A DNA stretch of 64,000 bases from Styela clava. Its lineage: Eukaryota > Chordata > Ascidiacea > Stolidobranchia > Styelidae. Location of the stretch: NCBI RefSeq assembly GCF_964204865.1, contig NC_135252.1, positions 7,647,383-7,711,382 on the forward strand, given 5' to 3'. The notes below the pieces were generated by a model, which saw only the letters and a list, made by a program, of their open reading frames with translations, did no database searches and had not been told where the DNA came from. Positions 12,901 to 24,771 of this stretch are shown here, piece after piece (position 1 is the first letter of the stretch; each line of letters opens with the position of its first letter). Position numbers and translations under genes: made by a program.

Positions 12901-14899
12901 AACTTGCAAATATGTTACGAATCGTAGCGATCATTTTAAACGACATCAGATGACACATTCAGCTGATAAACCATTGAAATGCCACAAATGTAGTTATGGT
13001 ACTGGACGATCAGATCATTACAAGAGACATTTACAACGACACGGGATGAGCGAAAAGGTACAGATTTTACATTCTTAACATTTACCAAAATGTTGCTGCA
13101 TTTAGGTGATAAGTTAAATGGCTTCACAACTTTCATATTCTGAATAGAAACTTATGTAGTAGAATACTTATGAAAATATGCATCATAATCAAATGTTATT
13201 TTCTAAAATGTACACTCAAGGACTTTCAAAAATTAAGATAGCATTTGTTTTGGATGTCTTTGTATTTCACTCTTCAATTTTCACATGAATCTCAGCCATT
13301 CGGTTTTGGGGTGTCCCAAACTATTTGTTTTTATATTCAGGTTAATCTTGCATTTGCATTTGCACCATTGCTCTGAGTAAGCAGTGACTGATAAAAATTC
13401 TGTTTCCTGTTTCTTCATAACTTACTCATTTTTTATTTCATGTAATGTGATATTTGTGGGGTTTGGATTGAATCTAAAATCTTTGACCTTCTAACCATCA
13501 TCAACGTGTTAATCCTTTGATTTAAACATCGGATGAATTTAATTTGTTTAAAGGATATAATTGACTGTTGTGCACGTAATGGACTAAAGTTGAAAAATAT
13601 ACCATCGAATAATACAAACGTTAAAAGTGCAAATAAAACGACACAGGATAATAATACCAAGCCGCCTGCATTGGTGGTCAAAAAGGAACCTGTACCGGAG
13701 ATCAAATATATTCCAGAAAAGGTTTTTATTGTTTTGTTCTGTGAAATTTTATCTCTTTTGGGATCTTCATTTTTCTATACTTCATAAATCAGTTTGTCAC
13801 TCAATTGCATGTAACAATGACTATCATATTCTAGTTGTAGCTGTTTTGAATTTATTATACAATTTTTAAACCACATAAGCATTGTAGTTTAAGTTGCTGC
13901 AAAGCTGTGGCATTGGAGTGGTTCTATCTTATAACTAGTGGTAGGATTCAGGGGAATGTTCTTGTAAAGTCATGATAATCAATGAAACTGTTGATGTTTT
14001 TGATTTTTATATCGGATTTATGTAAAGTGTGTCATGTTAAGTTTACTTAGTGTCGTAACAGATATTTATAACATGTATCATGTTAGAATTCAAATCCAAA
14101 ATTTCATTCAAACTCTTCATCATCCTTATTTGATTTTCAGGTGACATTTCTTGATCCGGGGGCAACCCCTCCGAATACGATACTTGATGGGGGAGACGAA
14201 CTGTCATCTGATAGTAAAAGGTTTGAATGCTCGAAGTGTGAATATACAACAAACAAAAAAAGCCATTTTACTCGTCATCAACTCGGCCACACAAAAAATA
14301 CATTCACATCATGTGCAAAGTGCAATAAGTCTTTTAAAACAACATCGTATCTTCATAGACACAGATGCAAACCACAGCGTCGTTGTGCTCAATGTAAACA
14401 AATCTTCATAAATCATGAAGCTATGTTGTTACACACTGCTCAAGAACATCCTGATACCCCGCAGTTTGTTGTAACCAAAAATGAATTCTCTGAAACAGAA
14501 GCAGAGCTAGATTTGTGTGTATTAAACGGCACTTTTTCAGATCAAAATCAAATTGAATATGCGGTTAATGAAACTGAGGATAATACTGCTGATATGACCG
14601 AGCCAATGGATTTATCAAAATGCAAATCTGAAAAGCAAGATGAAAAAACTTTAATATTTGATGTTCAAGTCCCTAATCGTGAAAAACTGGACATGCCTAC
14701 TCAAAGCATTTCATCAGAAACCAAAATAACGGTTGTTGGTACTAGTCCGCTTGAAGATACAGTGCCTCACTATGTTCCTTTGCAAAAACAAACTGTTTCA
14801 ATGCAGAGCGATCTTACTGCCATGGGAAATTTTAGGTGCACTAAATGTAGTGCATGGTTTAATAAACTAAATGAATATTCAGCTCACCAGTGTATCTAA
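3913..14899 (+). CDS. C2H2 zinc-finger transcriptional repressor (NuRD/CtBP-type motifs)
   Basis: Nine coding exons: 3913-4075, 5194-5298, 8601-8717, 9460-9531, 10981-11040, 12314-12357, 12878-13057, 13554-13721, 14141-14899. All have GT/AG borders and keep frame, giving 555 residues. The start at 3913 is preferred over an in-frame ATG at 3865 because it places the basic motif SRRKKSRPTKI at the extreme N-terminus. That fits the RRKxxxPxxI signature by which FOG, SALL and BCL11 proteins bind RBBP4 in NuRD. Two classical fingers lie at about 192-214 and 220-242. A VKKEP SUMO-type site lies in the exon-8 linker. Fingers at about 331-353, 359-378 (C2HC) and 384-406 follow. PMDLS at 458-462 matches the CtBP-binding consensus PxDLS. 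A last C2H-C finger ends the protein. Inferred role: nuclear DNA-binding repressor. Orthology was not resolved; REST- or ZNF827-like relatives are possible. Confidence 0.85.
5640..6085. repeat. Foldback element and short repeats in zinc-finger intron 2
   Basis: From about 5889 to 6080 the sequence folds on itself: the left arm has ACCAAGATGGCGGAC and CCAGGTTAGGGTGAGGCC, and the right arm has their reverse complements with few mismatches. The core CCAAGATGG is shared with a second foldback at 38108-38213. Just upstream, CATATAAGCCGACC occurs twice (about 5683 and 5741), probably another repeat fragment. No coding potential. Confidence 0.65.
6420..8290 (-). mobile_element. Degenerate R4/Dong-like non-LTR retrotransposon
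   Basis: Read on the minus strand, the piece begins inside reverse transcriptase motif A (YDMIPHSWI). It continues through GIFQGDTLSPLL and the catalytic LLYMDDLKLF, then a thumb/linker, a CCHC-type cysteine cluster (CRMC...H...C), and a restriction-like endonuclease with RRPDIVV and LIIDIAVPADHR (PD-D/E-xK type). Domain order and motifs fit the R2/R4/Dong group with a C-terminal endonuclease. The frame is broken several times: near 8060 (start of the GKHYGEIQ segment), near 7800 in an A-run, near 7070 by a stop, and near 6800. The copy is therefore inactive and 5'-truncated. An ATT microsatellite lies at 8203-8222. It is antisense inside zinc-finger intron 2. Confidence 0.85.
9561..9875. repeat. 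Diverged tandem duplication in zinc-finger intron 4
   Basis: Two neighbouring copies of roughly 150 bp (about 9561-9700 and 9729-9875) share TGATTGCCAATAATC, ATTAATACATATCTTC and a GTGGT(A/T)ATAT(A/C)AGTGCAGT block in the same order. No coding signal; a local intronic duplication or repeated transposon fragment. Confidence 0.6.
11794..12018. mobile_element. Short Tc1/mariner-type MITE
   Basis: The 225 bp element has imperfect inverted ends CAGGGTGATTC (11794) and GAGTCACCCTG (ending 12018), each followed outward by TA, as expected for a Tc1/mariner-superfamily target duplication. Inside, a segment containing AAAATAGACC and TTTCTTATGTCTTT-like sequence is directly repeated near the left end. 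No transposase. It lies in the zinc-finger intron between 11041 and 12313. Confidence 0.6.
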
Positions 14900-16260
14900 C
14901 TATACTATTTTGTCTTGGAATTTCATCTCTGGTCTTTCAACTGTGTGCAAAGGAGGATGACGAAAATGTCACTATTAGGCGTCAAACGTTGATCATATTT
15001 TTTTAAATTGCTTCTCAAATCTGTCTGATCCATGTGAATTCAAGAGCTAGTGATGGGATTGAAAAAAGGTTCTTTTTTGTGGTCATCTAAAGTCTAAAAC
15101 AAGAATGGGACCGTACAAATCCCACCACTGGTCAGAGCTCCAACAGTATAAAAATTGAACTTTTTCATTTGCAAAAGTTTTGCTGCAGATTGAATTCTAA
15201 CTGATGGCATTGTATGCTTGTCTGGAAAGTGGTATATTGTATTACTGTGGGATACCTATGCTGTGTATAAGTATCTAATGAAGCTCCAGGACTGCCAAAT
15301 TTCTACCTCTAGAAACATATATATGTCTGAATTTATTTAAAAATAATAGTGCGTTTTAAGAAAGTTTATACAGTCTAGCATGAGGCTGACTGGATAACAT
15401 GCTACTTTTTGAGTACTTTTGATTGTTTTGACAATTGTGCCTTTATTAGTGTTATATTTGTTTTCATGTGATATGTGACTTATTTGTATCAAGACTGCAT
15501 GCTGAGCTGCTTACAGTGCCTTCATTTTGATTTGAGGCATTTTGTACTGGAAAAGATGGCGTTTTTTGCCCAGATTGTCTCTTGTCAAATATTTGTATAG
15601 TACTGGTTATTATTATAGTCTGTTGGTGCATGTTGCATTCTGATTATTTAAAAAAAAATTCGACTTTGCAGTATATAAGAGGAATCCACAATATACCAAA
15701 AAAAGAATGAGCTGAATAAGCTATTGAGAGTTCAAGTATAAACATAATGTATGTTTTTGTTAGAATTTGGAAATGCTTTTTTAATGAATATGGACAAAAT
15801 CAAATACCGATAATTCAAATCTAAATATAATTTGCCAAAGTTATTTTTGAGAAATGTTAAGTAAATGCTGTTTCAGAAATGGTGTGAAACATTTGCAATT
15901 GCATTCATTGTCTTGATGATACTGCAGTACGAGAGTACCTTGCAATGAGCTGTGGTGCAAAAAAAAAAGGCTCTGACGAAAATGTTTGACTCTTGATTTA
16001 GATTTTGATTACTGATACTTTATAGTGTTACAAAAAGGATGGGGGAATTCCATGCACTCTTTAAGACTTCTTATTATTAGACTCCACAACTCTTTTTCTG
16101 GCTAATTATTTCTCTCTTGTATGTATTGTTTTAATTTTGGAATTTACACCATGCAGTCACTGCTACAATTATGTATGATCTTATTATTTCAAGCAAACGC
16201 ATGTTATGGTTACTGTGATGGAAGTTTGCATCCACAATAAAATTTGCCAAAATTTGCAAT
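14900..16260 (+). other. Probable 3' UTR of the zinc-finger gene
   Basis: No coding sequence is supported after the stop at 14897-14899. AATAAA occurs at 16236-16241 and could end the transcript, giving a ~1.3 kb 3' UTR. A small inverted-end element (about 15049-15130) lies within it. Other signals are possible; transcript data are needed to choose. Confidence 0.4.
15049..15130. repeat. Small MITE-like inverted repeat
   Basis: The left end AGTGATGGGATTG and right end CAAATCCCACCACT are near inverse complements about 80 bp apart, flanked by similar AGAGCT words. These ends resemble hAT termini, but the target duplication is not clean. Confidence 0.4.
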
Positions 16261-16993
16261 ATGGTAATGTTTGATGCATCCATCTAATGATCAAATATAT
16301 CTGCATGAATATGAGGTCGTTGAGGTGACAATGTTGTGCTTGGTGCAACTTTATTCAGAGGAGTCCTAAGCATACCGCAGTATTTTTGAATCGCGTTCTG
16401 GGGTTCAAGCTATCTTATTGTATCTTGCCCCCGTGATTATGATTGGTTGGTCATTCCAAACATTGAATTTCTGTTATTTCACTGATCATTTCATTTAAAA
16501 CTTACGGAAAAAGACTTGTATCTCCAGCCACTGCAAGGGAGTCCGGCAACACAGAATATAGGCAGACCCTGTGGTTATTATTATCAACGTTAAATTCCTG
16601 ATCTTTTGGTTTAAACTTACAAAAAAAAACTGTATCTCCAAACAACGTTCTATGAGCTCTACGATAAGGTTCCGGTGCTCATATAAATAACTTTCAAATA
16701 TTCACTTCCACTGCAGAAGAAGGGGGAGGTTGACAAAATTTGCCCTGATAGGCAGAAAGCAGACTTGAACCCGGTAACAAAAATTTTGGCCCTTGGTTTG
16801 ACGCTACCGAGCAGTAGCTTCACAAAAGCGGACAATGCGTGAGAAACTTTTATATTTCAGACAAGTTAGTAACTAAAGTAAAACTAAACTCTTCATTTAT
16901 TCTAATGTTCTCTATCTTCCAACAGTATGAAGCAACCAGAGGTGGAATAACTTAACCACTAACTAAGATTTAACAATTCCATTCAATATATTG

Positions 16994-16999
16994 TTTATT
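16994..16999 (-). terminator. Candidate poly(A) signal of NOP53
   Basis: On the minus strand the hexamer AATAAA lies about 140 nt after the NOP53 stop codon, a usual spacing. It leaves about 750 bp between this site and the candidate poly(A) signal of the convergent zinc-finger gene. Confidence 0.55.
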
Positions 17000-17136
17000 C
17001 AACTTGAGCAATATCACAGACTATCAAATCAAGAAAATGACAGGGAACAGTAGTGACCCTATGAATCATACTTCCGATTGACAGTGAGACGAGTCTCATT
17101 ATTCTGGCAGAATATTTTAAACATAATCCCTTGGAT

Positions 17137-20100
17137 TCAGGCTTCAATCTCTCTCCATTGTCTCTTCTCTTGATACCTGATCTTGTACTTTCGTTTAGGA
17201 ATGTTTCTTTTACAACGAGGTTCAACGATTCCCCTGAACAAAATACAACAGGTTCATTTCAAATGTAATCCCATAAATGATAGTGATAAACTTTTTCCAG
17301 TTCTTAACAAGACCATTCGTGAAAGTGTTAATACTGGGTAAGGCAAATAACCTCCCACATTTTGAGTTCCTACTAGGGCAATGCTGTTACAGTTATTCAC
17401 CTGATTAAGCAATTTTAAGTTGTTAATTAACTGCCGTTTTATATTTAGCTATTTATAGATTTTTAAAAACAAGTTATTTATTACAACTTCAATGAAAATC
17501 ATTAATGTATAAATTTGGCTTGGACAGGTAACACATTTGATTTCTTTGCATGGTGATATGGGGGATCTGTACATTCGCCTACATTGTCTGTAGGGCTATC
17601 TCAGGGGTAAGGTGTATAAGCACCGACCAAGACCAACAACCATTGATGGACTGAAAGATGCTATTTACAAAACAAAGATTCCAATTCCACAGGAAGTGGG
17701 GACGGGCCATGTTGAAGACGTTGTTTTCGAAAGTAGTTTCCACAAAATGGCATTCAAATGCCTTGTTAAGTATGTAATAAAAATATAACGAAGGATATTC
17801 TTGTCTATTTTTGTCTCATCCTGTATCTCATAGGATTCATAAATAAAAAGGTAAAAAGGAATTATATAATTTTTCATATTAGTTAAAAAAGAAGTATAGT
17901 ATAATACCAGTGAATCTAACCCAGATGATGTAAAACCGGAATTTAGTCATTTAATATGAATTGATCAGTGTGTTTACATAAGAAGGATTTGGCAGAAGTG
18001 CATTGGCAGCACGACTAATGCATACATAGGTATTGATCGTTTCAGCGCATTCAGAAGTCTTTGACCCAGAATAGCAAAAATAAACATTTACTGACATGGA
18101 CATGAATTGCATTAACTAGTCTAAAACATGAAGTGTGGTGTAACCAGGGGCGCAGCCAGGGGGGAGGTTACATGGGTCGTAACCCCCCCCTTTGGAATTT
18201 TTTTTTTTTTTCAATAGTGTTACGTTTACTTGCAATAATTTTATTCTTTGCGTTATCACTTTCGCCCAGCGTCCTAATTTATTATTTATGTTTACGATTC
18301 GTTATCGCTGTTACGCGGCAGTGGATCTAGCTGCCAGCGGGGGGCTCACGGAAGTGACAATCTACACTAAACATTTTCAAATACAATTGTACTACCTTTC
18401 ACTTGACACAAATAGCAACGGACGTATCACACTATTGCCGTCAAAACTATTCCACAAGCGCGCTCTCGCCTCGCCACATTCAACGCATCCATACTTTTAA
18501 TCACATACGTTATCGTTGGTTATCGGCTTATCGCTAATTACGAATTTTAGTTATGTAGTGCATCTTTAACAAGCGATGGCACCAGGATCATAAGCAAATA
18601 ACAGACAAAATGAATTATTGGAAATGTATGGTTCATTAACAAAGGATTGCCAAATGTGGCAGCATCGGAAAAAGGTGTCATAAATAATATTCAATCTTCG
18701 AAAACAAAGCATTGCAAAATAATGTTCAATCTTCGAGTAAAAAGTATCGTAATATAATGTTCAATCTTCGGGAAATTTTTTTTTAAAGAATAATGTTCAA
18801 TCTTCGAGATTTTTGGGTAGCAAACTCGTCCAAGACTCGTTTGGAATCGTCTGTCTGCGAAAAGCAGTTACATGCGTTGTCTTCCAGATCTTTTCAATAA
18901 ACTGGTAACAATATGTTATTAAATTATAATTAAATTATTATAGTTAAATTATCGCTGAAAGTGAAGAAGGGCTATGCGCAGAATGCAGCTATCACGGGCG
19001 CGGGATTTCAAATTCGCGACGATTTCACTTTCAGTAATATAGGTCTCGATGCATTGCAATAAAAATTAGAATTTATTAACAGTTAATTGCAACAAGCAAG
19101 AGTTTTACATTGAAAGACGTTCCCAATCAGTAGGATACATGAGCTTGTTTTTAAATGATTTTAATCGTTTTATGAAGTTATAAATACGGGAACATCAAAT
19201 ATATTTATTTTGGAAATGGATTGATATTTCGTGACGCACTCAAAAATAGTTTATGAACCATTGGCATTTGGCAAATATCATTAATTTATGCTATTTCTTA
19301 ATGTTTCATGATTGCTAATATTTCATTCTATTCTTATTTTACATTTTTTGCGATATTTCAATTAAAATCATGACGATGGCATTTTATTTAACTGTTGACA
19401 ATGGGGTTTTAATCGGCGATTACTAAAAGGTTGAAATGGGACATGCCAAAACAAAATAAACGAATTGACGCCTGTCAAAGGGGGCAGGGTCTGGCGACAA
19501 ATAGCCACATGTGTCGGTGTTTCTCTATCATCGGCATTTTCGGCATCACTTTGAAACTCTAAAACGCAAGAACACCCCGCGGAGTGAAGACTTTCTTTCG
19601 CATAGGGAAATATTTGAATTACGATTGCTGAATAAGCGAAAAAAACAAATGCTTATTTTCTTGCTTGAAACAACGATAAACCAATTTAACCCGATGCCAA
19701 AAGTACAAGCATGCATTATTAACAAACTGGTAATAATATGTTGATAAATCGCCGCTAAAAGTAGAGAAGCGTTATGTGCAAATATCACAGGAATTTGAAT
19801 TTGCGACGAATTCACTTTCAGTAATATAGTTAACGGCGCATTGAAATGAAAAGTTGATTGATTTTTTTTGACCAAAGAGAATGGTCGGCGATTGCTGAAA
19901 GTAGGACATGCAAAGAAAGGCTAATGAGACACAGCGCCGCACATGTTGTTTTGCCATCATCGGAACATCTTTTTAAAGACCTATAAACGCGTTTTTATTT
20001 CACCGTAACCCCCCCCTTGAAAAAATCCTGGCTGCGCCCCTGGGTGTAACTGTATAATCTATTCATTGAGATGTGAATGTTGATTTAGAGTCATACTGTT

Positions 20101-23100
20101 ACTATAGCAGCAAGAAATCGATTGGTTGCATTTTTAATTAGTGGCAATGATGACAATTATGAAAGTAAAACTATCAACTTGTATTAAAATTACCTCTTCT
20201 GAAAACTTTTATAACGATCAGTCAGAACTCCAGATTCTGGTTTCAATTCCCGTAATGAACCTTTTATTTCATCGCTCAATTTCAACTCAATATCTTGTTC
20301 AGTAAATTTCACATTGGACAATGTCAGCTTAAAACAAAGAAGCATTATGTTTTATTCAGATAAAATCAGTCTTTATCACAATGCTGTGCTTGCCATTGAG
20401 TTTTTTTTTCCAGATATTAATATTTACTTATTTCAGAAAAAATTAGTCTAAATCTATTTTCAGCTAAATTTACCGAAGCGCTCCAATTCATTACAGTTAG
20501 TTTGAGGTAGCCATGTCAACAGTCCAAACATAACGTGGCCCCTGAAGCTAGGAGAATGAAAACCCGTCAACCTCAAAATTATTGGGCACTGCTGAAGTAG
20601 TGCATGGAGCATTATAGTAAAATATACAATTCTGAACATTCTTCACCCACCAGTCGAAGTTTCTTTTTACGCAACTCCCTCCGAGTTGCAAGTTTTCTTT
20701 CCTTAGCTCTTATTTCGGCGAGGAAAGTTTTCGTTCGAAAAACCTAAAACAAAGAATAATTTTACAATTCAATGAAAATTTTATTCATAATTAAAAAACA
20801 ACTGGTAAATTATATCGATGAAATATTATCCACTAAACCATAATACATCAAACATTTTGGACACGAAGACCCATAGGTTGTTTTTGTATATGATTTTAGT
20901 CGAGGTGAACATGTGCTTTTCTCTTCAACTATATTTCCAATCGTTTTTATATTTTCATCAAATAAATATAGAAGACAAACCTCATTTTCTCTCAGTTTTG
21001 CCCCCCAAACTTTTTCTTTTTGTCTTTTTTCCATTTTTTCTTTCTCCTCCATTTTTCTTTTTCTTCTTGTTTTTCGATCGTTAGCTCGAACTGGAGCGTT
21101 CGCCATAATACCTTCAGCAGTGGAACCATCAACAAAATCCTCATGGTCATCATTTGAACCAAATAAACCTTCTTGCATCTCTTTCTGATATGTATCAAGA
21201 TCAGGAAGTTGTTCATATGGAACATGGAGTGATCTTTGAACCTTTTCAGCAACTTTCAATTTGTTCAGCTCAACTTGATATGCCTGATGAAATATGTAAT
21301 TTCATTGATCAGAGTTTATTTGGTTATTTATATAGTATAACACAGTGGAATAAAGCAACAGTTTGTTACTCTCAACTATTCTCACACTAACATAGGTGAA
21401 TACTAGATGCTCAGTTCTAAATGAGCTTGAATAATCAATTGGTCAGTGATATAATTTATATGCTTAGTACTTAGTATTTAGGGCATTGTTCCCAACCTGA
21501 GCATTTGAATGAGTCCTCAACGAGCAATACCGTTTAGCAACGTTATGCAGTGGTATAGTAAATAGATCATGTAGGTAACTAAATCTTTTAGTGACGCGGG
21601 CCACCTTCAGATTTAGAAATTCATTGTTGGCACAAACGTTTTTACCGAACATCAGCATCAGTTAAGTTCAAATTTGATGAAATCGATTGCACGGCAAAGT
21701 ATTCGAACATTGAACTATTAGAATACCAGGTGACATGTGACTTGAACACGGCACATCACTTGCGCCTCGCTAAATCAAACTGTTAGATTGCACAACGCAC
21801 TTGTGGATTTCTGACAAAATCAAGAGTCTACATGCACCTTTCTCTCACAAGCAAACACGTTAAAAATGTGTGTTATATTTGCGTTGTTTTTTATTTATTT
21901 GTTTCCGTGGCTCAATGTATATATTGATTGAAATAAGTAAATTCTATCATATTTATTTCAACGGATACGCAGTAACGATTTATTTCAACGGATACGCAGT
22001 AACAACATTTCAGAAGTTTTATTTTGAATGAAAAATAACATAGACACGATAGAAAAATACAAACAGAAAAAAGCCAGCGAACTCCGGAGCCAGTCATAAA
22101 AAATATTGTTCATTTTACAATTTTACAATGGCGATAAGGTGAATCAAAGCCAACACGATATATACCGATATTAGTCAAAATGAAATTAATTTGGGCTGTA
22201 AATTCGTCGCCAGTGATCGCATAATATTTTTTGAGTTCGTCAGAACGAGCCATTCGAACGAACAATCACGAAACATACTTTAGCGGCGGAAATTTTCATT
22301 TCAAGACTGACTACGATAAAATGGAATCCATATATCTGTATCTCGCAAATAGAATATAAAACCTTTTCTCGCGTTTTTGAGCGACAAGGAATATAGGCTA
22401 CAGTATTTGTTCTGGGAGATGTCAATAGTAGCTCATATTCATGGGACACGTCGAGGATTAACTGACTTCGTTAAAAATCTGCTGTGTTTGGTTTTATTAC
22501 TTTTCACACAGAGTTCGGATTTAATTAACCTACCTTGAGTCCGCAAAGATTTACGCTAGTGAGAAAATAGTCCGCGAACAAAAAAGGTTGGGAATTGCTG
22601 ATTTAGGGTATTTTGGAATGCGTAAGCCCAATTAGAATAATTACCATTGTTTTTCTTGTGGCAAAAAAGTTTCGGTACTTGAACACCAATCCTGAACGAG
22701 TTATGTTCGACTACCGAGGTATCACTCTATATATATAGTAGAAGCGTGAAAAAACATAAAAACTTACCTGTGATAACAAACTTTGATGATCAGTATATGT
22801 TGGATTATAGGAAGCTCCAGGATGAGCAATTTCTACAGCTGGTACAGTTCTGTATTTATAACGCTGAAAAAAATAAAAGTACCGTATTAATTTTTTCGAT
22901 CGAGCAATCAATTAACAATTGCTGTTTTAACAAGAATGTGGATTTCTATTCAGTGAGGCATTGGAGATTTTAACAAATTTAAATGTCATTATTCCAATTA
23001 TAAAACTGTCTATGAATTGATGAAGAAATCAAAATGTAGCTGGAACAATGCCAACCACAAGTTAATAGCACTTTGAACACAATCTACCAAGAACATATAT

Positions 23101-24258
23101 ACATCATTATAATATATACATTTTTATATATGAACCATTAGTTTATGAAAGAAACTTGGTCATATTTTAAAACATTTTACACAATAAATTAATAGTCGCA
23201 CTTGATGTGCCAAAAGTAAAAGGCACATTAGGAAATTTAGTTTGGTTGATGGCCTAATCACGTAAGCTGTTTTGAGCCTAATAGTATACCTCAACATCAT
23301 TAGGTTTGTTTTCCAAATGTTTTGGTCGCTTTACTTGTCTTTCTCCAATTATGATATCTGTGTATTTTGCAATTTCTGTTTTTTTGTTTGCTATGTCATA
23401 CAAATCCAAGCTTTGGTTAGCCCATAAGTCGAACGGAGCATCCTGAAAAACATGAGTTATCGTACACATCTGAATAAAGTAATTAAATTCTTCTGAAATG
23501 CAAAACAGTTGAACACTGTTTCATAATATCACTAATTTAAATCAGCTTGCTGTTTTGTATCCTAGGCATACCTTTGTTACTTAAGGTTATTTGTGGAAAC
23601 ATATAGATTGGCAATCTCAATAACATATCCAATTTCCATGCCTTTGAACAGAGCACGGGACAAAACCACTCAATTTATAGTTCTATAAACTCATTAATGA
23701 ATGTAAAGTCCTATGAATCTGAAGTCACCCCAAATTGCCAATATACTTGTGAACTGTATAATAGGCCACAAGCTGCTAATGCAGATTCTCTTACCTTTCT
23801 AGGAAAGAAAAAAAACCACATGCATACATTACTTTTATAGTTAAAGTATATATGTTACTTACCTCGGAGAGTGGAACACCAGTTTTAGGAATTTTGTTTC
23901 TTCTCTCTAATTTTTTATCCAGTCTTTTTACTGCTCTTCTTTTTGATCTATTACTTGTTGTACTTGGAGGTTTAATAGCATTAGGATCCGGTACTAATGT
24001 CTCATCAACGTGCAGTCTTTTATCTCGTTTCAGAGAACGTTTTGATTTATTCTCTGTTTTAGCAGATTTATCAACGAAAAATAATTCGTCATCAGCTTTT
24101 TCGCTGACTAGTCCTCCAGTTCTCAATTCCAATCTCTCAATGTCAAGAGCTTTTTCAACATCAGAGATATCAATATTTTTTCTCCATGTTTTCTTCTTAT
24201 TTTTGTTTAGTCTCCGTTTTTTAGCCTTCTGGCTCATATTCTTTTCAAAATTTATCAT
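17137..24258 (-). CDS. NOP53: Ribosome biogenesis protein NOP53 (GLTSCR2/PICT1)
   Basis: Seven exons in transcription order: 24258-23863, 23442-23290, 22863-22768, 21283-20981, 20743-20651, 20327-20194, 17233-17137. They join in frame to 423 residues (human about 478). Features seen: a basic N-terminus; LFFVD at 59-63, which fits the arch-interaction motif by which Nop53 recruits the Mtr4 helicase of the exosome; DAPFDLWA at the start of exon 2; HPGASYNPTYTDHQSLL in exon 3, a signature of the family; a highly charged Arg/Lys/Glu helix in exons 4-5; and the conserved end RYKSFQKR...VEPR...KRKYKIRYQEKRQWREIEA. Known role: nucleolar 60S assembly and ITS2 processing. An alternative start seven codons downstream (24237, MSQKAKKRR) is equally plausible. 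Two hAT elements sit in its introns, one making the last intron about 2.96 kb. Confidence 0.93.
18145..20042. mobile_element. Non-autonomous hAT element (1.9 kb)
   Basis: Inverted ends CAGGGGCGCAGCCAGG and CCTGGCTGCGCCCCTG are flanked by a perfect 8-bp duplication GGTGTAAC (18137-18144 and 20043-20050), the hallmark of hAT. Poly-C/G tracts lie just inside both ends. Internally AATGTTCAATCTTCG is repeated about four times (about 18688-18810), and a segment ending CACTTTCAGTAATATAG occurs twice (about 18900-19040 and 19727-19830). No transposase frame. It lies in the last NOP53 intron. Confidence 0.9.
21484..22600. mobile_element. Non-autonomous hAT element (1.1 kb)
   Basis: The ends CATTGTTCCCAACC and GGTTGGGAATTGCTG are imperfect inverse complements, flanked by a perfect 8-bp duplication ATTTAGGG (21476-21483 and 22601-22608). 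Inside is a tandem pair of a 23-27 bp unit containing TTTCAACGGATACGCAGTAA (about 21956-22003). No transposase frame was seen. It lies in the NOP53 intron between exons 3 and 4. Confidence 0.88.
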
Positions 24259-24771
24259 GCTTTTGAATTTCTAATTTTATCTTTATAATATATAATTAGA
24301 CTGCAGAATACAATAATAAACATGGCTTGCACTTATAGTTCCCAACAAAACTGAACACATTTTATAAACCAGTAGTCTTGTCACCCAAATGAATTTCATT
24401 TGAAAAATATAAAGATGTCTCTGTTGATAAAAAAATGTTTGGGTTTAGGGCCACTCTACATTGCCCCTTGCTTACATTCACATTATTTTCAATCCGCGTA
24501 AATTGTTAGAATTAGATTAGAAAATGTGTAGAATAGCGATATCGATAATTCCCCTTTAGAATTCACTGATTACAGGCAGCAAAAAGCGTATGGTACCAAA
24601 GTATACAAAGACTTTCAAATAAAAACACTGCTGTTTCTGACACGAAAATCCAAAAAAAGAGAAATATAGGCACATAGTTTTTACAATTTGCACAAAATAC
24701 AGCAAATAAATTAAAATAATATCACCGTTCGACTACTGGAAGAAATCTCAATGACACAGATTACCATGAAT
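24259..24771. other. Intergenic NOP53 upstream region
   Basis: About 510 bp between the NOP53 start and the stop of the next APEH gene, both on the minus strand, so it must hold the NOP53 promoter and the APEH 3' end. TATCGATA at 24540-24547 resembles the DRE/DREF site of insect growth genes; that is only a sequence match. No TATA box is convincing. Confidence 0.35.
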
